Source of the DNA: Lishizhenia sp.
Lineage (GTDB): Bacteria; Bacteroidota; Bacteroidia; Flavobacteriales_D; Crocinitomicaceae
Reading direction: 5' to 3'
NCBI GenBank assembly: GCA_007117055.1
Contig: SKHH01000220.1
Location: 1 to 6,065 of the forward strand
DNA length: 6,065 nucleotides
The notes beneath the pieces were generated by a model, which saw nothing but the letters and a program-made list of their open reading frames with translations, made no database searches and was not told where the DNA came from. Made by a program: the position numbers and the translations under genes. Numbering within the stretch: position 1 is the stretch's first letter; each line of letters begins with the position of its first letter. Positions 1 through 5,682 of this stretch are shown in pieces.

Positions 1-176
1 ATTAGATCGTTTCCCCGATCGAGAGAAAATTCAAGAAAATCGCGTGTCATTATTGCACAAACAGTATGAGACCCATGATCATGTGCGTCTGTTCTACAAA
101 AACCATCACGGTAGAAACCCGTCACAGGGTCATTACAACATGCTATTAAAGGTTCTCCAAAAACATTATTTGCCAT
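1..176 (-). CDS. DUF2237 family protein, partial (N-terminal 58 residues)
   Basis: Only the first 58 residues lie in the window; the rest runs off the left edge. The translation begins MANNVFGEPL and shows the hallmarks of the DUF2237 (COG3651) family as I remember it: a CC pair (Cys13-Cys14) before DPVTGFYRDG, then Cys27, the HTVCA motif (Cys40), and DFLEF...GNDL at the break. Family members are about 120 residues, so roughly half is missing. They are small soluble proteins of unknown function with conserved cysteines that could bind metal or be redox active. The start at 176 puts the ATG inside the end of the DoxX-like gene (11 bp overlap, different frame), which suggests translational coupling in one operon. 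No signal peptide is visible. The family call is strong; the function is unknown. Confidence 0.85.
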   Translation of the reverse strand, partial: MANNVFGEPLIACCNDPVTGFYRDGFCRTDAHDHGSHTVCAIMTRDFLEFSLDRGNDL

Positions 177-579
177 TACTTTTTATTTTAGAAACATAAT
201 ATGCCCAGTACATGAGTAAAGGATGAATAACCATCAGTCGTAGCCATGCCACCCATGCAGGAACACAAAGACCATCTTCCACGCAAGAGCCAATAACTAT
301 GAAATGAACATGAGACGGAATAAACAACGCTAATAGTATTATCAGCGCAATTGAAGCTGCTTTTCGTGAAAAAGGAAAGAACAATCCTATACCTATGATT
401 AACTCTAGCGCACCAGAAGCATAATTGACAAACACTTCCCAAGGAAGATAATCGGGAATTAAAGGCAAGTAAAATTCCGGTTGAACAAAGTGATTTAATC
501 CTGCAAAACAATAAAATGCAGCCATAGCATATATTGAAACACCCTGTTTTAATCTCATCGAATTCGTTTGATTTATCAT
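166..579 (-). CDS. DoxX-like family membrane protein
   Basis: This 137-residue protein has about four hydrophobic segments (roughly residues 13-31, 49-69, 73-95 and 106-130), as expected for DoxX/DoxD-like proteins. Family-like features are GLNHF near residue 27, LPLIPDYLPW (38-47), YASGALEL(I/L)IGIGL (53-66) with the membrane Glu59, and the closing WLRL...WAYY segment. It is an inner-membrane protein; relatives are linked to thiol or quinone redox processes, but many have no assigned role. Cys99 and Cys105 lie between the third and fourth segments (C-x5-C) and could form a disulfide. The start at 579 is preferred because it lies 19 bp after the previous gene; Met8 is an alternative start. 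The stop overlaps the DUF2237 start by 11 bp. The family call is good; the substrate is unknown. Confidence 0.82.
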   Translation of the reverse strand: MINQTNSMRLKQGVSIYAMAAFYCFAGLNHFVQPEFYLPLIPDYLPWEVFVNYASGALELIIGIGLFFPFSRKAASIALIILLALFIPSHVHFIVIGSCVEDGLCVPAWVAWLRLMVIHPLLMYWAYYVSKIKSNGK

Positions 580-598
580 CTTAAGTTCAAGTTAAAAC

Positions 599-970
599 TT
601 AACGTATATGATCCAAGCATCGTTGTTGAACAATTTGAAATATCCTCCGATTCACCTCTTTTTGCATAGGAAGATAACCTTTAAACTCATCGGTGTTTAG
701 TTGCCCTATAACCATTCCAACGACCTCTCTTTTGTACGATTGGTCTTTCAAAAACAAGGCCGCAATTGTTTCTTCTTTCCGCTCCGATGAAAGTTGTTCA
801 AGATCCACTTTGAGGGTTTTTAATTTTGCATTTAAATGCAGCAAGAGCAAATCACTTTGCATTTTAATAATAGGTCGGAGCACTTCATTTTGAAAATGCT
901 CCTCTTCTGTGTGTAACCCTTTCATTATTGAAGCAGGTAATTGCGGACGAATCTTCTTATTGGTTTCCAT
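599..970 (-). CDS. Small helical protein of a Bacteroidota family often labelled 'glyoxalase'
   Basis: This is a 123-residue, charged, probably all-helical soluble protein with no signal peptide or membrane segment. Residues 26-43 (FQNEVLRPI followed by a hydrophobic run) and 85-96 (GMVIGQLNTDEF) resemble, from memory, a short Flavobacteriia family whose members are often annotated glyoxalase. I see no beta-rich VOC fold pattern or metal-ligand His/Glu arrangement to support that activity, so I do not adopt the name. The gene starts 14 bp inside the end of the AAA+ ATPase gene in another frame, so the two are probably translationally coupled. That suggests a helper or third subunit for the ATPase/VWA pair, which is inference from context. 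Met16 is a later possible start, but the overlapping start fits the operon better. The gene is well supported; its function is unknown. Confidence 0.75.
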   Translation of the reverse strand: METNKKIRPQLPASIMKGLHTEEEHFQNEVLRPIIKMQSDLLLLHLNAKLKTLKVDLEQLSSERKEETIAALFLKDQSYKREVVGMVIGQLNTDEFKGYLPMQKEVNRRIFQIVQQRCLDHIR

Positions 971-2420
971 ACAAAGAACCTAGTAGCTCATCATTAAAAC
1001 GAATCCCTTCATTTATATTTTGTTTGGAAAGTTGTTTATACTCCACTAGTCCCCAAAGAATTAATTCTTTCAAGAACGGCTTTTCACTTTCAAGAGCGTT
1101 TGGAACGTAATGATCTAAAATTGCATCCAAGGGTTGAATTTTATTTAACTCATTCACATAACTTTCGTCCTCTGAATGATTGGTTAACTCAAAATCATTT
1201 TCTTCTAAAAACCAAAGTACAACCTTATCAAACTCATCATTTACACCTTGCTTTTTTAATTTTTTTAACGGACGAAATAACTCATTAAACGTAGTTTTCA
1301 CAGCAGCACCTATCAATTGATGAGCTACATTCTCTGCACCAAGTTGCTCTCCTTCATATACCAACTCAACTTTTCCAGTAATGGCCGGTAAGATGGACTC
1401 AAAATCTGTCATTCGGATACTTGTTTTGGATGCTCCGCTTTTTAGTAATCGTATTTCAGCAGCTGAAACTAATGTTTCATACATGGTTATACTCATACGC
1501 GCTGAAACGCCACTCTTTCCATCAATGTAAGGCGAATTTCTCGCTTCAAACCCAATTTGTTCTAGTACTGTTTTCGCCGTATCTGAAACGAAAATAGCGT
1601 TATTTTTTACTACGTCTATTACTTCCTGTTCGGTGATTCTTTTGGCAATGGCTAAATCTTTAGGATAATGCGTTAAAATCTGCGAACCTATGCGGTCTTT
1701 TAGAGGAGTGACAATGCTTCCCCTGTTCGTATAGTCTTCTGGGTTTGCCGTAAATAAAAAGTTTACATCCAATGGAAGCCTCATTTTAAATCCACGAATT
1801 TGAATATCGCCTTCCTGTAAAATATTGAATAACGCAACTTGGATACGTGCTTGTAAATCTGGAATTTCATTGATGACAAAAATACAGCGGTTCGCTCTGG
1901 GTATCATGCCATAGTGGATAACACGTTCATCATCGTAAGTCAATTTCTGAGTAGCAGCTTTAATAGGGTCAATATCTCCTATAAGGTCCGCCACTGTTAC
2001 ATCTGGCGTAGCTAATTTTTCGAAAAAACGCTCATTTCGATGTAGCCAAGTAATGGGTGTCGCATCACCTTTCTCAGCCAGCGTTGTTTTTCCAAAATGC
2101 GAAATAGGACAAAATGGATCATCATTGATTGAAGAGCCTTCAATATATGGAATATACTCATCCAATAATGCGACCATGGATCGCGCGATACGAGTTTTAG
2201 CTTGACCTCTTAATCCTAACAAATTGATGTTGTGCTTTGCCAATATTGCCGTGGTAAGTTGGGGAATCACCGTATCTTCGTAGCCAATAATGCCTTCAAA
2301 AATGGGCGCCTTGTTTTTTAGTTTGTCACGCAAATTATCACGCAATTCATCTTTAATAGAACGAGAAACATATCCTGATTCTTTTAATTTTCCTACTGTT
2401 TTTATTTTTGTGTAATCCAT
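957..2420 (-). CDS. AAA+ ATPase, MoxR / Mg-chelatase subunit I-like
   Basis: This 487-residue AAA+ ATPase is probably a cytoplasmic, ring-forming remodelling enzyme working with the VWA protein encoded directly upstream. The Walker A is GLRGQAKT (69-76; Lys75, Thr76), with Ala74 where Gly is usual. The Walker B is CIFVINE (179-185), with Asn184 replacing the usual Asp and Glu185 kept as the catalytic base. Sensor 1 is Asn226 in TANPEDY, a likely arginine finger is Arg243 in LKDR, and sensor 2 is probably Arg308 in SARMS. The run after Walker B (residues 186-250) matches the Mg-chelatase ChlI-like group (COG1239) as I remember it. At 487 residues it is longer than ChlI (about 340) because of a helical C-terminal region after about 375. 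No GAFTGA motif is present, so it is not a sigma-54 activator despite labels given to relatives. Its start lies 2 bp after the VWA stop, and its 3' end overlaps the 123-residue gene by 14 bp. Confidence 0.9.
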   Translation of the reverse strand: MDYTKIKTVGKLKESGYVSRSIKDELRDNLRDKLKNKAPIFEGIIGYEDTVIPQLTTAILAKHNINLLGLRGQAKTRIARSMVALLDEYIPYIEGSSINDDPFCPISHFGKTTLAEKGDATPITWLHRNERFFEKLATPDVTVADLIGDIDPIKAATQKLTYDDERVIHYGMIPRANRCIFVINEIPDLQARIQVALFNILQEGDIQIRGFKMRLPLDVNFLFTANPEDYTNRGSIVTPLKDRIGSQILTHYPKDLAIAKRITEQEVIDVVKNNAIFVSDTAKTVLEQIGFEARNSPYIDGKSGVSARMSITMYETLVSAAEIRLLKSGASKTSIRMTDFESILPAITGKVELVYEGEQLGAENVAHQLIGAAVKTTFNELFRPLKKLKKQGVNDEFDKVVLWFLEENDFELTNHSEDESYVNELNKIQPLDAILDHYVPNALESEKPFLKELILWGLVEYKQLSKQNINEGIRFNDELLGSLYGNQ

Positions 2421-2422
2421 TG

Positions 2423-3553
2423 TTATCGAATGTTTCGTTTTTTATTTTTTTCGTAATCTTCAAAAATCATTTGTCCTAAGCCTTTCAATCCTGTATAAAA
2501 GGCTTTCCCTTGATTCGCCTCGGTAAATTTCTCTACAAACGTTTGTAAGTAAGGATCCTGTGCTATCATGAATGTCGTTATGGGAATCCCCAGTTTTCTA
2601 GCCTCTTTTGCTTTGTTTAGGCATTTATCGACAATGTGTGGATCAAGTCCATTGCTATTTTTATAATACTCACCATTTGGCAGATTCAAACAACTTGGTT
2701 TTCCATCGGTAATCATAAAAACTTGTCGATTTGCTTGTTTTTTACGACGAAGAATATCAAGAGCTAGGTTCAGCCCTGCAACTGTATTGGTATGATACGG
2801 ACCTACTTGTAAATACGGTAGTTCTTTCAACTGAATAGGCCAAGCGTCATTTCCAAAAACGATGATGTCTATGCTGTCTTTTGGATAGCGCGTGCGAATC
2901 AATTCAGCCAATGCCATAGCCACTTTTTTAGCAGGTGTAATTCGGTCTTCTCCATACAATATCATACTATGACTGATGTCGATCATCAATACCGTACTCA
3001 TTTGCGCAGCATGATGGGTATCGTGGACCACCAAATCTTTTTCCGTAAGACGAAAGTCAGAAATACCATTATTAGCAAAAGCATTTTTCACACTTTCTGT
3101 TACCGCAATTTGATCAATACTATCACCGAAGGAATAATTTCTCATCTCCCCTGTTTTATCCATTCCAGGTCCTGTGTGTTTCGTTTTGTGGTCGCCTCTA
3201 CCCGATTTGCGTAAATCTCCAAAAATCTGGTCTAATGCTCGTTGTCGGATTACCTGCTCAGTTTTTGCCGTTATAGAAAATCCTTTGCCTTTGGGTTTAT
3301 CTTGATCGTCTTTAATGTAGCCATGCTTTTTCAAGTCTTCCACAAAGTCTTCCATGGTATATTCAGGTGTGAAAAGTTTATATTCTTGGTCGAGTTGATC
3401 CATCCAATCGAGCGTTTCGTCCACATCCCCTGAGGTATAAACGATGAGTTCCTGAAAAATTTCTAACAAGCGTTCAAAATCAGATCGCTCCTCTTCTTCA
3501 TACTTGGTAAACGTAAAGCCTGACTTTTTTATATTCTTGTTGAAGTCTGTCAT
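2423..3553 (-). CDS. VWA (von Willebrand factor A) domain protein, partner of the AAA+ ATPase
   Basis: This 376-residue protein has a charged, helical N-terminal half (about 1-150) and a C-terminal VWA domain (about 183-365). The metal-ion-dependent adhesion site looks complete: DISHS (Asp192, Ser194, Ser196), a Thr in HTNT (Thr255 or Thr257), and Asp283 in MITDGKPS. A basic Gly-rich linker (116-130) separates the halves. There is no signal peptide or membrane segment, so it is probably cytoplasmic. It resembles COG4867-type VWA proteins and plays the role of ChlD, ViaA or CbbO next to a MoxR-type ATPase: the VWA subunit usually binds the substrate or adaptor through Mg2+. The ATPase gene follows after 2 bp, strong evidence for a shared complex. 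The SOUL gene ends 22 bp before its start. The ATG at 3553 is the first in frame and is preceded by an A-rich stretch rather than a clear ribosome site. Confidence 0.9.
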   Translation of the reverse strand: MTDFNKNIKKSGFTFTKYEEEERSDFERLLEIFQELIVYTSGDVDETLDWMDQLDQEYKLFTPEYTMEDFVEDLKKHGYIKDDQDKPKGKGFSITAKTEQVIRQRALDQIFGDLRKSGRGDHKTKHTGPGMDKTGEMRNYSFGDSIDQIAVTESVKNAFANNGISDFRLTEKDLVVHDTHHAAQMSTVLMIDISHSMILYGEDRITPAKKVAMALAELIRTRYPKDSIDIIVFGNDAWPIQLKELPYLQVGPYHTNTVAGLNLALDILRRKKQANRQVFMITDGKPSCLNLPNGEYYKNSNGLDPHIVDKCLNKAKEARKLGIPITTFMIAQDPYLQTFVEKFTEANQGKAFYTGLKGLGQMIFEDYEKNKKRNIR

Positions 3554-3575
3554 TTTCTTTAAGTATTATACCAAA

Positions 3576-4169
3576 TCATTGTGGCCATTCTAGTTCTACA
3601 ATAACTTCGTTTCTTCTGTTCACCACATCGTACGGTGGATTATAACCCAAATAAGCAAAATTATCCGTATATCGGATGTTATTTTCTTCCAATAAGGACA
3701 CCAGTTTTTCGGTGTATTTTCTGATTTTAGCATCATTTGCCCACCCACCAAACTCGATAGCGGCAACCACTCTTTCTGGATATTCTTCAAAATAAATGGA
3801 TGAATTATTTGGTTTAGGCAAGTTATTTTTATCCCAGCCTGAAGGAACCAAAAACATCATTTTGGAAGTTTCTTTCATTTCCATAGTTACTGGAGAAGTC
3901 ATGGCAATCTTCTCCTCTTTTTCATTTCCTCCAAAAATATAACCTGCTAAAATTCTAAACCCTTGGCCAGAAACCTCCTTATAGGTAGAAGCAGATAATT
4001 GCACTGAGGAGTATAAAGCCGGGGCATATTTACGGATTTGAAATTCATTCAACTCATTGATTACTTCATATTCCTGTTTTTCGGTATCGTTTATACTTTT
4101 ACTCACAAATGCAGATAATGCTAAGGCAATAATGAATAGTGCCGAAATTGTAATGATTATTGTTTTCAT
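3576..4169 (-). CDS. SOUL-family (haem-binding-like) protein with N-terminal membrane anchor or signal
   Basis: This 197-residue protein has an N-terminal hydrophobic stretch (about 4-22) ending in ALSAFVSKS, either an uncleaved anchor or a signal peptide, so the domain is probably outside the inner membrane. The SOUL/HBP fold is recognised by YEVI...FQIRKY (34-48), FRILAGYIFGGN (71-82), EKIAMTSPVTME (86-97), the LVPS segment, LPKPNN (117-122) and the C-terminal YNPPYDVVNRRNEVIVE (176-192). Eukaryotic founders bind haem; bacterial members are mostly uncharacterised. This protein contains no histidine and no cysteine at all, so the usual haem ligands are absent. It is the first gene of the leftward operon, directly behind the only good promoter candidate. 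The family call is secure; haem binding is doubtful. Confidence 0.9.
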   Translation of the reverse strand: MKTIIITISALFIIALALSAFVSKSINDTEKQEYEVINELNEFQIRKYAPALYSSVQLSASTYKEVSGQGFRILAGYIFGGNEKEEKIAMTSPVTMEMKETSKMMFLVPSGWDKNNLPKPNNSSIYFEEYPERVVAAIEFGGWANDAKIRKYTEKLVSLLEENNIRYTDNFAYLGYNPPYDVVNRRNEVIVELEWPQ

Positions 4170-4241
4170 AGTTTAATAACAATCTTTAAAATCTTTTTGT
4201 TTAGTCACTAATTTTCGATTAAGCTAAAAGCACTACAATGA

Positions 4242-4275
4242 TGAAACTAGAATTATTCATGCATTCTTCAAAAAA
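4242..4275 (-). promoter_or_regulatory. Candidate Bacteroidota-type promoter for the SOUL-VWA-AAA+ operon
   Basis: Read on the minus strand, TTTTTTG (4275-4269) is followed by exactly 19 bases and then TAGTTTCA (4249-4242). The Bacteroidota primary-sigma consensus is TTTG, about 19-21 bases, TAnnTTTG. The -33 element is perfect and the -7 element differs only at its end. Transcription would start near 4235, giving a leader of about 65 bases before the ATG at 4169. No operator is evident. Confidence 0.5.
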
Positions 4276-4309
4276 CAACAAACACTTGGAGCAGAAAAGC
4301 GTTATTTCT

Positions 4310-4361
4310 ATTACATTTACATGCGTAAGAAATAGTAAGGCGTTACCCCAAACAATGTAAT
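4310..4361 (+). repeat. 8-base inverted repeat in the leader of the 438-residue gene
   Basis: ATTACATT (4310-4317) is the perfect reverse complement of AATGTAAT (4354-4361), with 36 bases between. The right arm ends 3 bases before the ATG at 4365. A smaller GTAA / TTAC hairpin (4335-4338 with 4343-4346) sits inside. It could be a regulator site or leader structure, or chance in AT-rich DNA. Confidence 0.3.
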
Positions 4362-4364
4362 TTC

Positions 4365-5681
4365 ATGAGGATTAAAAAAATAGTTTATTTATTCATATTA
4401 TTTACCTCCTTGTTTTTCATACTATTGTTGGCTCAATTTCTTACCACAAATGAAAAACAAACCTTACACCACTACCTCCCGTCCTCCGTTGATGTGGCCT
4501 TGAAGATCAATAACAAAAAACTATTGCACCGTCTGGGATTCGATTTTCTATTTTTTATTGATGATTTACCCATAAAAGAAAAACCTACGGCGAGTAGTTT
4601 GCCTCCACCGACTGGCATAGATGCCCAGCAAGAAATCATCTTGTATATGGATTATTACAAAGACATACAATTCATAGGGGCATTAGTACATGTACATAAC
4701 CCAACACATTTCCGATCATTTGTGGAAGATCAAGAAAATATGATTGGCGCTACAAATAATGGAGTTGGAGCTATGTCTATCGTTCCAAAAAATGCAGACA
4801 GTGCGTTTTTAACCTATATGCAACTCTATTTGGAAGATGCTACTATCAAAAACGAAAACCGAACAAAAACACGTATCGGTTTAGCCAATTCACATCCAAA
4901 AAGTATCCTACACGCTTTTATCGAAGGCAGTCCAATTGGCTTGGTGCAAGACCTTACGTTGGAAGGTTTTTTGGATAAAAACACACTCAAAATCACAGGG
5001 AAAGGAAAGAAAAATCCGACCATTGACTTGATTCAATCTCCCAAACATTTTGTGTATGAAGCAAGTAAACCGAATGCATTGGAAATTAAAGCAGGAAAAC
5101 TAGCCGATACTGTAAAAGGATTTATTCAAACCGTGCTATTCGAGAATGATTATGATTTTCCGGAAATAGCTTCACAGCATGTATTCTTTTATGGTTTTGA
5201 CCTAACACAAGTAAACGAAAAAACGATTCTTCTTCCCAAATTCGATGGTGTGATCCATTTTGAAGAAACACTTCCAGCAGCTTTTTTGGAAAACTATCCC
5301 AAAGGACCTTTTGACCAAAACAATCCTAAAACAGTTTCTGTTGGACCCGTGAATTATTTCATTCAGCCGTTAAGCATTACAGAATTATACATCGGTAAAG
5401 CAGATAACCCTCGATTTGTGTATTACACCCCAGAAAACTACCTTTCACTTGAAGGAAACTTAGAAACGTTACTCATATTGGAGGGAGATAATTTCTTTGC
5501 TCAAGTCGCTGCGGCATTACCACCTGTGCGTAATTCTCGAAAATTCTTGCAATCGGTGGAAAACTTTTTCCTCTCCACTAATTTCCTTGAAGATGGCGAA
5601 GTGGAAATTGAAAGCATTTTAAGTTTTGACGAAAACACAGTCGCCTCTTTAGAAATCATTAAATTTCTTTTACGCTTCTAA
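4365..5681 (+). CDS. Membrane-anchored extracytoplasmic protein of unknown function (DUF3352/DUF4836-like layout)
   Basis: I do not recognise this 438-residue protein with certainty. Residues 1-4 are basic (MRIKK), 6-26 form one strong hydrophobic segment, and the rest is soluble, so it is probably a periplasmic domain on an N-terminal anchor. It contains no cysteine, so it is not a lipoprotein. YLPSSVDVALKINNKKLL (37-54) after the anchor recalls Bacteroidota proteins of the DUF3352/DUF4836 kind, which open with a 'proteins must have x to be a y' style helix-strand start; this is a resemblance only. The two halves seem to repeat: ALKINNKKLL (45-54) against ALEIKAGKLA (238-247), and KNADSAFLTY (142-151) against KADNPRFVYY (345-354). 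The ATG at 4365 is the first start, with no Shine-Dalgarno sequence. The HD-domain gene begins 1 bp after the stop, so the two are co-transcribed. Confidence 0.8.
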   Translation: MRIKKIVYLFILFTSLFFILLLAQFLTTNEKQTLHHYLPSSVDVALKINNKKLLHRLGFDFLFFIDDLPIKEKPTASSLPPPTGIDAQQEIILYMDYYKDIQFIGALVHVHNPTHFRSFVEDQENMIGATNNGVGAMSIVPKNADSAFLTYMQLYLEDATIKNENRTKTRIGLANSHPKSILHAFIEGSPIGLVQDLTLEGFLDKNTLKITGKGKKNPTIDLIQSPKHFVYEASKPNALEIKAGKLADTVKGFIQTVLFENDYDFPEIASQHVFFYGFDLTQVNEKTILLPKFDGVIHFEETLPAAFLENYPKGPFDQNNPKTVSVGPVNYFIQPLSITELYIGKADNPRFVYYTPENYLSLEGNLETLLILEGDNFFAQVAAALPPVRNSRKFLQSVENFFLSTNFLEDGEVEIESILSFDENTVASLEIIKFLLRF

Positions 5682-5682
5682 T

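Larger units (their letters stand above)
4170..4364. other. Divergent intergenic region between the two operons
   Basis: These 195 AT-rich bases separate the starts of the leftward SOUL operon and the rightward 438-residue gene, so they must hold both promoters. The leftward promoter is well matched (separate entry). For the rightward gene the best I find is TTG at 4286-4288 and TACATTTA at 4312-4319, but the 23-base spacing and the final A make it weak. An 8-base inverted repeat (4310-4317 with 4354-4361) and an open 40-codon frame (4238-4360) lie in the right part. I see no tRNA, riboswitch or intrinsic terminator. Confidence 0.8.

Noticed and set aside
188..511. 107-codon minus-strand open frame
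   Set aside because: It lies wholly inside the DoxX-like gene in another frame and shows no family resemblance; the DoxX-like frame has clear membrane segments and motifs.
581..602. Inverted repeat TTAAGTT-N8-AACTTAA between the 123-residue and DoxX-like genes as a terminator
   Set aside because: The stem has a single G-C pair and no T-run follows; too weak for an intrinsic terminator within a tightly spaced operon.
957..2420. Reading the AAA+ protein as a true magnesium chelatase subunit or a sigma-54 activator
   Set aside because: No ChlH-type or pigment-synthesis gene is nearby and the protein is much longer than ChlI; the GAFTGA motif of sigma-54 activators is missing.
2969..3214. 81-codon plus-strand open frame
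   Set aside because: It is antisense to the VWA domain, including the MIDAS region; a shadow of a strongly conserved gene. The other plus-strand frames at 693-893, 928-1110, 1100-1288 and 3242-3433, and the minus-strand one at 4826-5023, are shadows likewise.
3563..3571. TATAAT-like box inside a small palindrome (GTATTATAC) between the SOUL and VWA genes
   Set aside because: TATAAT is not the Bacteroidota -7 element, there is no TTTG at the right distance, and the genes are only 22 bp apart; likely chance in AT-rich DNA.
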